From NCBI GenBank assembly GCA_017560095.1, contig JAFYOU010000004.1, forward strand, positions 1 through 46,540: a stretch of DNA of 46,540 nucleotides, read 5' to 3'. The translations under genes were made by a program, and so were the position numbers. The DNA comes from Candidatus Gastranaerophilales bacterium. GTDB taxonomy: Bacteria; Cyanobacteriota; Vampirovibrionia; Gastranaerophilales; Gastranaerophilaceae. A model generated the notes under the pieces. That model was given only the letters and a program-made list of their open reading frames with translations, was not told the origin of the DNA and searched no databases. Positions 31,846 to 39,187 of the stretch are shown piece after piece; position 1 is the first letter of the stretch; every line of letters starts with the position of its first letter.

Positions 31846-32652
31846 ATGGCAGATATTAAAAAATATTATTACTTAAAATTAAAGGATAATTTTTATGATA
31901 GTGATGCTATGATAATTCTTGAAAGCATGGAAAATGGATATTTATATTCGAATATTTTAATGAAAATGTACTTAAGAAGTTTAAAAACTAATGGCAGATT
32001 AATGTTCAATGACAGAATACCTTATAATTCACAGATATTAAGTAAAGTTGTTGGTCATAACAAAGATATTGTCGAAAAAGCAATTCAAATATTTAAACAA
32101 TTAGACTTAATTGAAATATTAGACAATGGTGCAATATACATGTTAGATATTCAAAACTACATAGGTCAAAGTTCAACTGATGCAGATAGAAAAAGAATTT
32201 ACAGAGATAGAATTAAGAATGAAAAAATACTAATTGGACAAATGTCGGACAAATGTCCAGACAAAACTCCACCAGAGATAGATATAGAGATAGAGAAAGA
32301 TATAGATATAAATAATATATATCCCCAAAATGAGGTAAATGAAGTAACAAAAAATACCTCAAATGATGAACTTTTTGATAGATTTTGGCATCATTATCCG
32401 AGGAAATTAGATAAAAAAAATGCTAAAAAAAGTTTTAATAAATTAAAACCTGATGAAGAATTAACTGAAACTATTATAAAACAACTTGAAAGATTTAAAG
32501 ATACTAAAGAGTGGAAAGATGAAAATGGCAAATATATTCCTTACCCATCTACTTGGTTAAATGGAAGAAGATGGGAAGATGAATTTGAAACTGATACTGA
32601 AAGAGAAGAAAGAATAGATAGAGAAATAATGGAGGGAAATTATGGAACTTAA
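31846..32652 (+). CDS. Replisome organizer (Rep_Org_N, DnaD-like tail)
   Basis: 268 residues. N-terminal phage replisome organizer domain: YYYLKLKDNFYDSDAMIILESMENGYLYSNILMKMYLRSLKTNGRLMFNDRIPYN at 7-61, then a winged-helix continuation. C-terminal DnaD-like segment ends YIPYPSTWLNGRRWEDEF. It binds the phage origin and recruits the host helicase through the loader encoded next. AGAAAGGAAAA precedes the ATG. An origin is often inside such genes; the AT-rich middle (about 32270-32370) is a candidate. Confidence 0.85.
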   Translation: MADIKKYYYLKLKDNFYDSDAMIILESMENGYLYSNILMKMYLRSLKTNGRLMFNDRIPYNSQILSKVVGHNKDIVEKAIQIFKQLDLIEILDNGAIYMLDIQNYIGQSSTDADRKRIYRDRIKNEKILIGQMSDKCPDKTPPEIDIEIEKDIDINNIYPQNEVNEVTKNTSNDELFDRFWHHYPRKLDKKNAKKSFNKLKPDEELTETIIKQLERFKDTKEWKDENGKYIPYPSTWLNGRRWEDEFETDTEREERIDREIMEGNYGT

Positions 32653-33187
32653 AGATGTTAAGATAATTTTAAACAGAATAAAAGTTAATTATCCAAGTTT
32701 TGTTAATGATGATTACACTAGAAGTGAATGGTATAAAGAACTTAAAGATTATTCTTTGGAAGATGTTATGAAAAAATTAGAGCAACATTTTAGAAGTGAA
32801 CAATATGGAAATTCAATACCAAAAGTTTACTTTCTAACTAAATACTTAACAAAAGAAAAAGAAAAAAAGGCAAAAGAAAGCATATATTACATATGTCCTT
32901 TTTGTAAAAAAAACGTTTTACCAGAATTTTATGAAGAACATTACAGTAAATGCAGTTCTATTGATTATTTAATGAATTTATCAAAAAAATATTTTGACAA
33001 ACCATTAAACAAAGAAAAGTTAGAACAAGCAGATGATGATGTTTTTGAGGAATATTATTGGACTTTTTCATATAAACTTTTAGATGTTTTAGAAAAAGAC
33101 ACACCTCAATATAAAAGTCTTGAAAACAAAATAAAGTCTTATGAAAATAAAGAAATTAATTTTAATGTTGAGGATATATTAGAATGA
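32642..33187 (+). CDS. Helicase loader (G39P-like) with zinc finger
   Basis: 181 residues. N-terminal MELKDVKIILNRIKVNYPSFVNDDYTRSEWYKELKDYSLEDVMKKLEQHFRSE resembles the G39P helicase-loader/inhibitor family of SPP1-like phages. A zinc finger follows (CPFCKKN...YEEHYSKC, about 84-103, CxxC and HxxxC). It should deliver the host DnaB/DnaC helicase to the organizer. It overlaps the organizer gene by 11 bases, and its stop overlaps the next start (ATGA). Confidence 0.65.
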   Translation: MELKDVKIILNRIKVNYPSFVNDDYTRSEWYKELKDYSLEDVMKKLEQHFRSEQYGNSIPKVYFLTKYLTKEKEKKAKESIYYICPFCKKNVLPEFYEEHYSKCSSIDYLMNLSKKYFDKPLNKEKLEQADDDVFEEYYWTFSYKLLDVLEKDTPQYKSLENKIKSYENKEINFNVEDILE

Positions 33188-33348
33188 TAGATTTTATTAT
33201 TGATAAACTTACCGAATTATTAATTAAAACAGATTTTGAAGAAAGACAAAATAAGCAAGAAATTTATATCAGAAAAACAAGTGCTTATCGTGACATTATT
33301 AAATTATTAAAATATTATCAAAAAAATATTGACAACAAATCAAAATAA
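33184..33348 (+). CDS. 54-residue hypothetical protein
   Basis: ATG 33184 overlaps the previous stop as ATGA. The product MIDFIIDKLTELLIKTDFEE and a Lys/Tyr-rich tail is helical and basic at the end. Translational coupling to the helicase loader makes translation likely. Family not recognised. Its last codons contain a -35 box. Confidence 0.5.
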   Translation: MIDFIIDKLTELLIKTDFEERQNKQEIYIRKTSAYRDIIKLLKYYQKNIDNKSK

Positions 33349-33358
33349 ATGATATAAT
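33329..33358 (+). promoter_or_regulatory. Consensus promoter inside the early operon
   Basis: TTGACA (33329-33334), an 18-base spacer and TATAAT (33353-33358). It starts a second early transcript before the HTH gene at 33385 and includes the stop of the upstream gene. Confidence 0.75.
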
Positions 33359-33384
33359 TGTAACAGAAAGGTAGGTAGATATTA

Positions 33385-33582
33385 GTGTATTATTTTAAGA
33401 AAAACATCCCTAATATTTTTAATCATAGTTCAATTGCTAGAGAAACTGGTCTTGCTGTTGAAACAGTTAATAGAATATTTAACAGGAAACAGACTTGTTC
33501 TAAAGTTACTGCATTATGTATAACAAAACTTATTTGTAGTGATGCTGAAATTGAATACTATTTTGAAAGGAATGGTGAATAA
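33385..33582 (+). CDS. Small HTH DNA-binding protein
   Basis: 65 residues, GTG start after GGTAGG. A helix-turn-helix: IFNHSSIARETGLAVETVNRIFNRKQTCSKVTALCITKLICSDAEIE, XRE/Cro-like. It is the first gene behind the promoter at 33329. It may be a Cro-like early regulator. No operator is evident, but its own promoter is the natural site to test. Confidence 0.6.
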   Translation: MYYFKKNIPNIFNHSSIARETGLAVETVNRIFNRKQTCSKVTALCITKLICSDAEIEYYFERNGE

Positions 33583-33583
33583 T

Positions 33584-33787
33584 ATGCAAGATAATGATAG
33601 TTTTGCAGGTGGAACATATCCAACACCACCAGAACCTAAAGTTATTGAAAAATCTTTTAAGGTGCTTGTCGAATATACTTTTAGAGATATACAACTTTAT
33701 GAAGATGAAACTATTAAAGATTATCTTGAATGTGATGGATTTGGTGGCAATGATAGTTATAAAATCATAGAAATTGAGGAGAGTTAA
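33584..33787 (+). CDS. Hypothetical 67-residue protein
   Basis: ATG 33584 is chosen since GGTGA lies before it and it overlaps little of the HTH gene; ATG 33572 would extend it by four residues. Product MQDNDSFAGGTYPTPPEPKVIEKSFKVLVEYTFRD: a Pro/Gly-rich start, then a beta pattern and an acidic end. Family not recognised. It lies directly before the DUF1351 gene. Confidence 0.55.
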   Translation: MQDNDSFAGGTYPTPPEPKVIEKSFKVLVEYTFRDIQLYEDETIKDYLECDGFGGNDSYKIIEIEES

Positions 33788-34612
33788 ATGAACAATATTA
33801 ATCTTAATGAAATAGTTAAAATTGAACAAATGCCTAAAGTATTTTCTCAATTAGAAGAAATAGGTAAATTTATAGATAAAAACACAAAAGATTTAGACGA
33901 ATTAGAATGTACTGAAGATAACAAGCAAAAAGTAAAAAACAGAAGAACTGAAATTAATAACACTTTAAAAGCATTGGAAGATAGACGAAAAGAAATAAAA
34001 AGTAAATTACTTGAACCTTATGAATTGTTTAATAAAAAATATGAACAAGAATGTAAAGTTAAATTAAAAGATGCTAGTAATTTATTAAAAACTAAAATTG
34101 ATAATATTGAAGAAGAACAAAAAAAAGAAAAAAAAGAAGAACTAGAATTATTTGCTAAAGAACATATTGAATTTAATAATTTAGAAAATATTATTAGTTT
34201 TGATGATATTGGTCTTAATATTACATTAAGTGCTAGTATGAAATCACTTAAAGACCAAATATTAGAATTTGTTAAGAAAATCAGTAATGATATAGAATGT
34301 ATCTCTAGTGATGAAGATAGAGATGAAATCCTTTATGAATATCAACATAATGGATTTAATTATCAAAATGCAATATTAACAGTTAGAAAAAGAAAAGAAG
34401 AAATTAATAAACTGCAAGAACAGCACAAAGAAGTTCAATTAAGAATTGATGAAGATGCTAAAGTTGTTGAAAAGGTTGATGAGATTGTTGCTCCAAAGCA
34501 AATTTTAGAAGATGATGAAATATTAAAAGTAACATTTACAATAGAAACAACTAAATCAAATATAGTTGAACTTAAAAATTGGCTAAAGGAAAGAGGTATA
34601 AAATATGAGTAA
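33788..34612 (+). CDS. DUF1351-like coiled-coil protein
   Basis: 274 residues, helical: a long coiled-coil with repeated Lys/Glu (NRRTEINNTLKALEDRRKEIKSKLLEPYELFNKKYEQ at about 50-90), a middle domain and a C-terminal beta region DDEILKVTFTIETTKSNIVELKNWLKERGIKYE. This order is that of DUF1351, found beside RecT in many Firmicutes phages. Its role is not known; it may bind the recombination proteins. It overlaps the RecT gene by 8 bases. Confidence 0.75.
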   Translation: MNNINLNEIVKIEQMPKVFSQLEEIGKFIDKNTKDLDELECTEDNKQKVKNRRTEINNTLKALEDRRKEIKSKLLEPYELFNKKYEQECKVKLKDASNLLKTKIDNIEEEQKKEKKEELELFAKEHIEFNNLENIISFDDIGLNITLSASMKSLKDQILEFVKKISNDIECISSDEDRDEILYEYQHNGFNYQNAILTVRKRKEEINKLQEQHKEVQLRIDEDAKVVEKVDEIVAPKQILEDDEILKVTFTIETTKSNIVELKNWLKERGIKYE

Positions 34613-35411
34613 TGAAATAACAAAATCAAATGCAAGTAATAAAATTGGATTTACAAGTTATATAACATCTAATACTATTACAAAAAAAATAAATGGAATA
34701 ATTGGTGATGAAAAAAGAGGAGCAAGATTTATTTCAGGTATGGTAAGTGCTGTTAATGCTAACCCTGCACTAAAAAAATGTGACCCACAAAGTATTATTA
34801 GTGGTGCATTACTTGGAGAAAGCCTTAACTTAAGTCCATCACCACAATTAGGTCAATATTATTTAGTTCCTTACAATGATAAGTCAAGAGGACCAATAGC
34901 AACTTATCAAATGGGATATAAAGGTTATATTCAATTAGCAATTCGTAGTGGTCAATATAAAAAACTTAATGTACTTGCTATTAAAGAAGGTGAATTAATT
35001 AAATATGACCCACTTAATGAAGAAATAGAAGTACAATTAATTGAAGATGAAGAAAAAAGAGAAAGTGCTAAAACTATCGGTTATTATGCCATGTTCGAAT
35101 ATGTCAACGGATTTAGAAAAACTATGTATTGGAGCAAATCACGTATGGAAAAACATGCATTACAATATTCAAAGGGGTATGCAAAAAAATCTGGATACAC
35201 ATTTTGGGAAAAAGACTTTGATGCTATGGCATATAAAACTATGTTAAGACAATTAATTTCTAAATGGGGTGTTATGAGTGTTGATATGCAACAAGCATTT
35301 GAAGGTGATATGGCAGTAATTAACGAAGATGGTTCTAAAGATTATGTTGATAATGGTGATGATTTTGTTGTAGTTGAAGAACCTAAAGAAGTTAGTTTAG
35401 ATGAAATATAG
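34605..35411 (+). CDS. recT: RecT family single-strand annealing protein
   Basis: 268 residues. Conserved RecT core: ARFISGMVSAVNANPALKKCDPQSIISGALLGESLNLSPSPQLGQYYLVPYND, then YQMGYKGYIQLAIRSGQYKKL, FEYVNGFRKTMYWSKSRMEKHA, DAMAYKTMLRQLISKWGVMS. It anneals complementary single strands during phage recombination. The partner exonuclease is usually encoded next door; here the neighbour is an MBL-fold protein. It overlaps that gene by 11 bases. Confidence 0.92.
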   Translation: MSNEITKSNASNKIGFTSYITSNTITKKINGIIGDEKRGARFISGMVSAVNANPALKKCDPQSIISGALLGESLNLSPSPQLGQYYLVPYNDKSRGPIATYQMGYKGYIQLAIRSGQYKKLNVLAIKEGELIKYDPLNEEIEVQLIEDEEKRESAKTIGYYAMFEYVNGFRKTMYWSKSRMEKHALQYSKGYAKKSGYTFWEKDFDAMAYKTMLRQLISKWGVMSVDMQQAFEGDMAVINEDGSKDYVDNGDDFVVVEEPKEVSLDEI

Positions 35412-36075
35412 TATTATAGGTTCATCATCAAAAGGTAATTGTATAATAGTAGAAGATGTATTAATGCTTGATGTTGGTTTGAGTTATAGTAAAATTAAAA
35501 AATACTTACCAAAAGTTAAATTAATATTTATTTCTCATTCACATCAAGACCATCTTCTATCTAGTACAATTAAAAAGATAGCATACAACTATCCTACAAT
35601 TAAGTTTCTTACAGGTAGCGAAGTTGTAGTTGAAAAGTTAGTAGAATGTGGTGTTAATAAGAAAAACATATATATTCTAAAAAGTAACAAAAAATACGAT
35701 TTAGGACTACTTAAAGTCAAATTGGAAGAATTGTATCACGACACACCAAATTATGCTATGAAATGGGAATATAAAGGTAAAAAGGGAGTGTACATTGTGG
35801 ACACATCTAATGTTGAAGGATTAGTTGCTAGAGATTATGATTTGTACCTAATAGAAAACAATTATCGTGAAGATATATTAGAACAACATCTCAAAGATGC
35901 AATAGATAATGACGATAATAACAAAATATTTTATTTACAAAGAACTATACAAACTCACTTGTCTAAAAGTCAATGTGATAGTTTCTTGATAGAAAATATG
36001 GGTAGTAATTCAGTATATGAATATGTGCATCTATCAAAATATAATAATACTGAAAATGGAGATTTTGATAAATAA
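35401..36075 (+). CDS. MBL-fold nuclease/hydrolase
   Basis: 224 residues with the metallo-beta-lactamase signature: LIFISHSHQDH at 41-51, giving HxHxDH at 46-51, then YHDTPNYAMKWEY, VYIVDTSN and a final QTHLSKSQC (histidine ligand). It resembles the small MBL proteins found beside RecT in phages (YycJ/VicX-type), which are thought to act as the nuclease that prepares ends for RecT. That role is inferred from context. Confidence 0.75.
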   Translation: MKYSIIGSSSKGNCIIVEDVLMLDVGLSYSKIKKYLPKVKLIFISHSHQDHLLSSTIKKIAYNYPTIKFLTGSEVVVEKLVECGVNKKNIYILKSNKKYDLGLLKVKLEELYHDTPNYAMKWEYKGKKGVYIVDTSNVEGLVARDYDLYLIENNYREDILEQHLKDAIDNDDNNKIFYLQRTIQTHLSKSQCDSFLIENMGSNSVYEYVHLSKYNNTENGDFDK

Positions 36076-36092
36076 AATATTTATGATATAAT
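36065..36092 (+). promoter_or_regulatory. Promoter for a third untranslated unit
   Basis: TTGATA (36065-36070), a 16-base spacer and TATAAT (36087-36092). The expected start (36098) coincides with the beginning of a structured element. The -35 is in the last codons of the MBL gene. Confidence 0.65.
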
Positions 36093-36095
36093 AAT

Positions 36096-36190
36096 TATGT
36101 TGAGTAGCAAGAGAGAATTTATATGAGTATATAGGTATGCTACTCAACATATTGTACCTGTATATTCATATAAGTTCTCTTTTGTTTTAT
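36096..36190 (+). ncRNA. Putative small RNA with interlocked inverted repeats
   Basis: Helix A: 13 bp, 36096-36108 with 36139-36151 (core GTTGAGTAGC/GCTACTCAAC). Helix B: 36109-36137 with 36155-36181, about 27 pairs including AAGAGA/TCTCTT, TTATATGA/TCATATAA and AGGTA/TACCT. The 5' arm of B lies in the loop of A, and the 3' arm of A lies in the loop of B, so they are interlocked like a pseudoknot. TTTTGTTTTATT follows. No reading frame. The promoter at 36065 would start it at base 36098. Confidence 0.5.
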
Positions 36191-36210
36191 TCATAGATAG
36201 GAGAGATAAT

Positions 36211-36693
36211 ATGGAAAAAGAAATATGGAAATCAATAGAAAACTATGAAAATTATATGGTAAGTTCTAAAGGAAGAATTGCTAAAATATTAATTGGCGAC
36301 AGTAATGGTAAAGGTTATAGATTTATAAAATTTCCTGATGGTAAGAGAATATACATACATCAAATAGTAGCGAAAGCATTTATACCTAATATTGAAAATC
36401 ACCCAATAATTAATCACATTGATGGCAATAAATTAAATAATTGCGTAGATAATCTTGAATGGTGCAATTATTCTCATAATTGTAAAGAGGCATATAGATT
36501 AAAATTACACATTCCAAAAGGTATACCTGTTGTTCAAAAAACATTAGATGGTATTCTTGTAAAAAAATGGGATAGTATGAGAGAAGCAGAAAGAGGAACA
36601 GGGATTTGTTATCTTTGCATAAGTAGATGTTGTAAAGGTATACTTAAAACATCAGGTGGATATAAATGGGAATTTTACGAAGAAATTGATTGA
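36211..36693 (+). CDS. Free-standing HNH homing endonuclease
   Basis: 160 residues: NUMOD4 (KEIWKSIENYENYMVSSKGRIAKI), HNH_3 core (YIHQIVAKAFIPNIENHPIINHIDGNKLNNCVDNLEWCNYSHNCKEA, about 49-95) and a NUMOD1 tail (VVQKTLDGILVKKWDSMREAERGTGICYLCISRCCKG). It is related in layout to the intron-encoded enzyme, but no intron surrounds it. AGGAGAGATAAT precedes the start. A mobile gene inserted between the MBL gene and small early genes. Confidence 0.85.
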   Translation: MEKEIWKSIENYENYMVSSKGRIAKILIGDSNGKGYRFIKFPDGKRIYIHQIVAKAFIPNIENHPIINHIDGNKLNNCVDNLEWCNYSHNCKEAYRLKLHIPKGIPVVQKTLDGILVKKWDSMREAERGTGICYLCISRCCKGILKTSGGYKWEFYEEID

Positions 36694-36703
36694 AAGGACA
36701 ATT

Positions 36704-36886
36704 ATGGAAGAAGATATAAAATATTTAAAAGAACAAATAGTAAAATTGGCTGAATGGGAAGTTTATAATAGTTATTTATTACAAGTTCTTTTACTAGAAA
36801 AATTAGGAAAAAAAGAAACGACAAAAGTAATGAGAGAATGTCAAAAGTTGACAAAAGAAACATTTGAGGAGGAAAATAATGATTAA
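36704..36886 (+). CDS. 60-residue helical hypothetical protein
   Basis: MEEDIKYLKEQIVKLAEWEVYNSYLLQVLLLEKLGKK and a charged tail. Mostly amphipathic helix. The ATG follows AAAGGAC, so it is translated as the first gene after the HNH. No family recognised. Confidence 0.5.
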   Translation: MEEDIKYLKEQIVKLAEWEVYNSYLLQVLLLEKLGKKETTKVMRECQKLTKETFEEENND

Positions 36887-37046
36887 AATACATTTTGATA
36901 ATAAAGATAGTATTAGAGTAAATTGTACATTAGAAGATTATATAGAATGTATAAAAGAAATTCAAGAAACAAAATATAATACAATAGTTTTAGATAACAA
37001 AGTAATTATAGAATATAGTAAAGTAGTTTATGTTGAGGAGGTATAA
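36879..37046 (+). CDS. 55-residue hypothetical protein
   Basis: ATG 36879 follows GAGGAGGAA. MIKIHFDNKDSIRVNCTLEDYIECIKEIQETK then beta strands VLDNKVIIEYSKVVYVEEV. A compact alpha/beta protein. It overlaps the previous gene by 8 bases. Confidence 0.5.
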   Translation: MIKIHFDNKDSIRVNCTLEDYIECIKEIQETKYNTIVLDNKVIIEYSKVVYVEEV

Positions 37047-37047
37047 T

Positions 37048-37326
37048 ATGAAACTATTTAAAAATTATAAAAAATTATATGAAAGTGAATTAAATAATAG
37101 AAAATTATATGAAGAACAATATAAAAAAATATATGAAGAAAATATAGATTATCAAAAAGAAATTAAATGTTATAAAGAAAAATGTGGAAGATTAACTATT
37201 GATTTAGAAGATGTAGATGGATTACTTAAGCAAGAAACTGAAGCAAAAGAAGAACTATTAAAGCAAAGAAAAAAATTAAGAACAATGATAACTAAATTAG
37301 GTGGTGATTGGAAAGATGCAAAATAA
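37048..37326 (+). CDS. Coiled-coil hypothetical protein
   Basis: 92 residues, Lys/Glu/Tyr-rich, almost wholly helical (KLYESELNNRKLYEEQYKKIYEENIDYQKEIK), with a C-terminal TKLGGDWKDAK. GAGGAGGTATAAT precedes the ATG, which lies one base after the previous stop. It overlaps the next gene by 11 bases. Confidence 0.55.
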   Translation: MKLFKNYKKLYESELNNRKLYEEQYKKIYEENIDYQKEIKCYKEKCGRLTIDLEDVDGLLKQETEAKEELLKQRKKLRTMITKLGGDWKDAK

Positions 37327-37540
37327 AGAAGAAAAATACTATGTAAGAAGCAATGGTGAAAAAGTTAGTTTGTCAACTATTGATACAACTCATTTGAAAA
37401 ATGCAATGGCTAAAAAGATGGAAGATTTGTTTTATACTAATAGTAAAGATGAATTTGCTGAAAAACTAAAAGAAGTTAATGACTTAAAAGATGAATATTA
37501 CAAAAGAATAAATAAACATTATGAGGAGTTGAAAGACTAA
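37316..37540 (+). CDS. Hypothetical protein
   Basis: 74 residues. ATG 37316 is preceded by GGTGGTGATT. KYYVRSNGEKVSLSTIDTTHLKNAMAKKMEDL: an N-terminal beta part, then helices. Family not recognised. Directly followed by the OB-fold-like gene. Confidence 0.55.
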   Translation: MQNKEEKYYVRSNGEKVSLSTIDTTHLKNAMAKKMEDLFYTNSKDEFAEKLKEVNDLKDEYYKRINKHYEELKD

Positions 37541-37541
37541 T

Positions 37542-37928
37542 ATGGAAGAAAAAAAAGAATATGGATTTCATAAACTAGAAGTTGGTCAAAAAATAAGAGT
37601 GTTTAAATCAACTTGGAATGACAAAAACTATTACAAATTTCAAGTTACACAGAAGCACTACGATGGAACATCTAGTAAATTTTATATAAATTTACAATTT
37701 AAAAAAGGTGTAGATATTCCAAATGAAAGTGATATAGTTGTAAAAGGCTTTGTTGAAAATCTTCGTGAAAATAAGGCTGATAAATATAATCCAATCCATT
37801 ATTATCAAATAAATGACTTTGAATTAATTGAAAATCAAGAACAAATGATAAATGATGCTTATGCTGATTTTAGAGAAAACTTAGATGAAAATGAACAAGT
37901 AGAAATTTCAGATAATTTCCTTGACTAG
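37542..37928 (+). CDS. OB-fold-like protein, possible SSB
   Basis: 128 residues. A beta-barrel pattern: LEVGQKIRVFKSTWNDKNYYKFQVTQKHYDGTSSKFYINLQFKKGVDIPNESDIVVKGFVENLRENK (about 11-80), then a helix and an acidic C-terminus (ENEQVEISDNFLD). The acidic tail and placement in the recombination region fit a single-stranded DNA binding protein, but no SSB signature is strong enough to be certain. Confidence 0.4.
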   Translation: MEEKKEYGFHKLEVGQKIRVFKSTWNDKNYYKFQVTQKHYDGTSSKFYINLQFKKGVDIPNESDIVVKGFVENLRENKADKYNPIHYYQINDFELIENQEQMINDAYADFRENLDENEQVEISDNFLD

Positions 37929-37943
37929 AAAAGAGGTGAAAAT

Positions 37944-38195
37944 ATGTTAGCAATTTTATGGACAATATTTAAAATTTTATTGTTAGTTTTTGGTATTATT
38001 GTTGTTTTAGACCTTATTGTTAGTTTGGTTACTGCATCATATAAAGAGAAAAAAAGAAAAGAAGAAATCAACAATTTTATTAGTGAGTTAGACAAGACTG
38101 CCAAAGATTGTATTGAATGTATTGAAAAAATTCAAAAACATAAAGAAAAAACTAAAAAAACTACTAAAAAAACAACAAAAAGCAAAGAAAAATAA
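37944..38195 (+). CDS. Membrane-anchored Lys-rich protein
   Basis: 83 residues. One long hydrophobic segment (about 1-30, MLAILWTIFKILLLVFGIIVVLDLIVSLVTA) then a charged helix and KKTTKKTTKSKEK. AGAGGTGAAAAT precedes it. A small inner-membrane protein with a basic cytoplasmic tail; function unknown. Confidence 0.55.
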   Translation: MLAILWTIFKILLLVFGIIVVLDLIVSLVTASYKEKKRKEEINNFISELDKTAKDCIECIEKIQKHKEKTKKTTKKTTKSKEK

Positions 38196-38212
38196 AAAAC
38201 TTTGCTTTTTTA
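38177..38212 (+). terminator. Rho-independent terminator
   Basis: AAAAAGCAAAG (38177-38187) with CTTTGCTTTTT (38200-38210), an 11-bp stem, and following T. It overlaps the stop of the upstream gene. Confidence 0.8.
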
Positions 38213-38224
38213 ATACATTTATGC

Positions 38225-38253
38225 TTGACAAATATATAATAGTGTGCTATCAT
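38225..38253 (+). promoter_or_regulatory. Promoter of the recombinase gene
   Basis: TTGACA (38225-38230), a 17-base spacer and TATCAT (38248-38253). The recombinase gene thus has its own promoter after a terminator. Confidence 0.75.
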
Positions 38254-38279
38254 GTTTATAGTGATAGGAGGAAGAAAGA

Positions 38280-39179
38280 ATGAAAGAAATAGTTTTGAAA
38301 AGAAATAATGAATTAACATTAGAACCTCTAATGAAAAAATTCTTAAATTACATTGATGTTAGTGATAATACAATGAAAACTTATAATGTAGGTTTAGTTC
38401 AATTTTGTTATTATTTAAAAGATAACAATATTAAAGAGCCTACAAGAGAGGATATTATTAATTTTAGAGAATATTTAAGAGAAACACATAAACCAAACAC
38501 TGTAAATGCTTACTTAATAGCAATTAGAAATTTTTATTCTTGGTTAGAATATGAAGATATTTCTAAAGATATTTCTAAAAAAATAAAAGGAATAAAATTG
38601 GAAAGGCATCACTTAAAAAGAGGTTTGTCACCTGAAGAAATTAAAAAAATCATAGATGTATGTAAAGACACAAGAGAAGAATTAATTATTAAACTTGCTA
38701 TAACTTGTGCATTAAGAATAAATGAAATAAGAAATATAAGGATAGAAGATTTTTATGATGACAAAGGTGTTGTTATGCTTAAAGTATTAGGTAAAGCAAG
38801 AGATGGATTGAAACAAGATAGTGTAAAAATTGATGATAGAATATTTGAACTTATAAAACAATATTGTAAAGAATATAATGTTAAAGATTATTTGTTCTAT
38901 TCTACAAGCCCTAACAATTATGGAAATATGATGACTACAACATCATTGAGAAAGATAATAAATAATTTATATAAAAGAGCAGGGCTTGATATGGAAAAAC
39001 TTTCACCACATTCAACAAGACATACTTCTGTTGAATTGGCTTTAGAAAGTGGGATACCTATTCAAGAAGTAAGTGAATTTGTTAGACATAAAAGTATAAA
39101 TACAACTATGGTTTATGCAAAAGAATTAAATCAAAGAAATAGTCAAATCGCAAACACATTAGGTGATTTTGTGTTTTAG
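38280..39179 (+). CDS. Tyrosine recombinase (integrase/Xer-like)
   Basis: 299 residues. N-terminal SAM-like core-binding domain (LMKKFLNYIDVSDNTMKTYNVGLVQFCYYLKDN, about 17-90) and a catalytic domain with R146 (ALRINEIR), K172 (LGKAR), H244-x-x-R247 (HSTRH), H270 (RHKS) and the nucleophile Y279 (VYAKEL). All catalytic residues are present. It could integrate the phage or resolve multimers. No attachment site is recognised nearby. AGGAGGAAGAAAG precedes the ATG. Confidence 0.88.
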   Translation: MKEIVLKRNNELTLEPLMKKFLNYIDVSDNTMKTYNVGLVQFCYYLKDNNIKEPTREDIINFREYLRETHKPNTVNAYLIAIRNFYSWLEYEDISKDISKKIKGIKLERHHLKRGLSPEEIKKIIDVCKDTREELIIKLAITCALRINEIRNIRIEDFYDDKGVVMLKVLGKARDGLKQDSVKIDDRIFELIKQYCKEYNVKDYLFYSTSPNNYGNMMTTTSLRKIINNLYKRAGLDMEKLSPHSTRHTSVELALESGIPIQEVSEFVRHKSINTTMVYAKELNQRNSQIANTLGDFVF

Positions 39180-39187
39180 GAGGTTTT

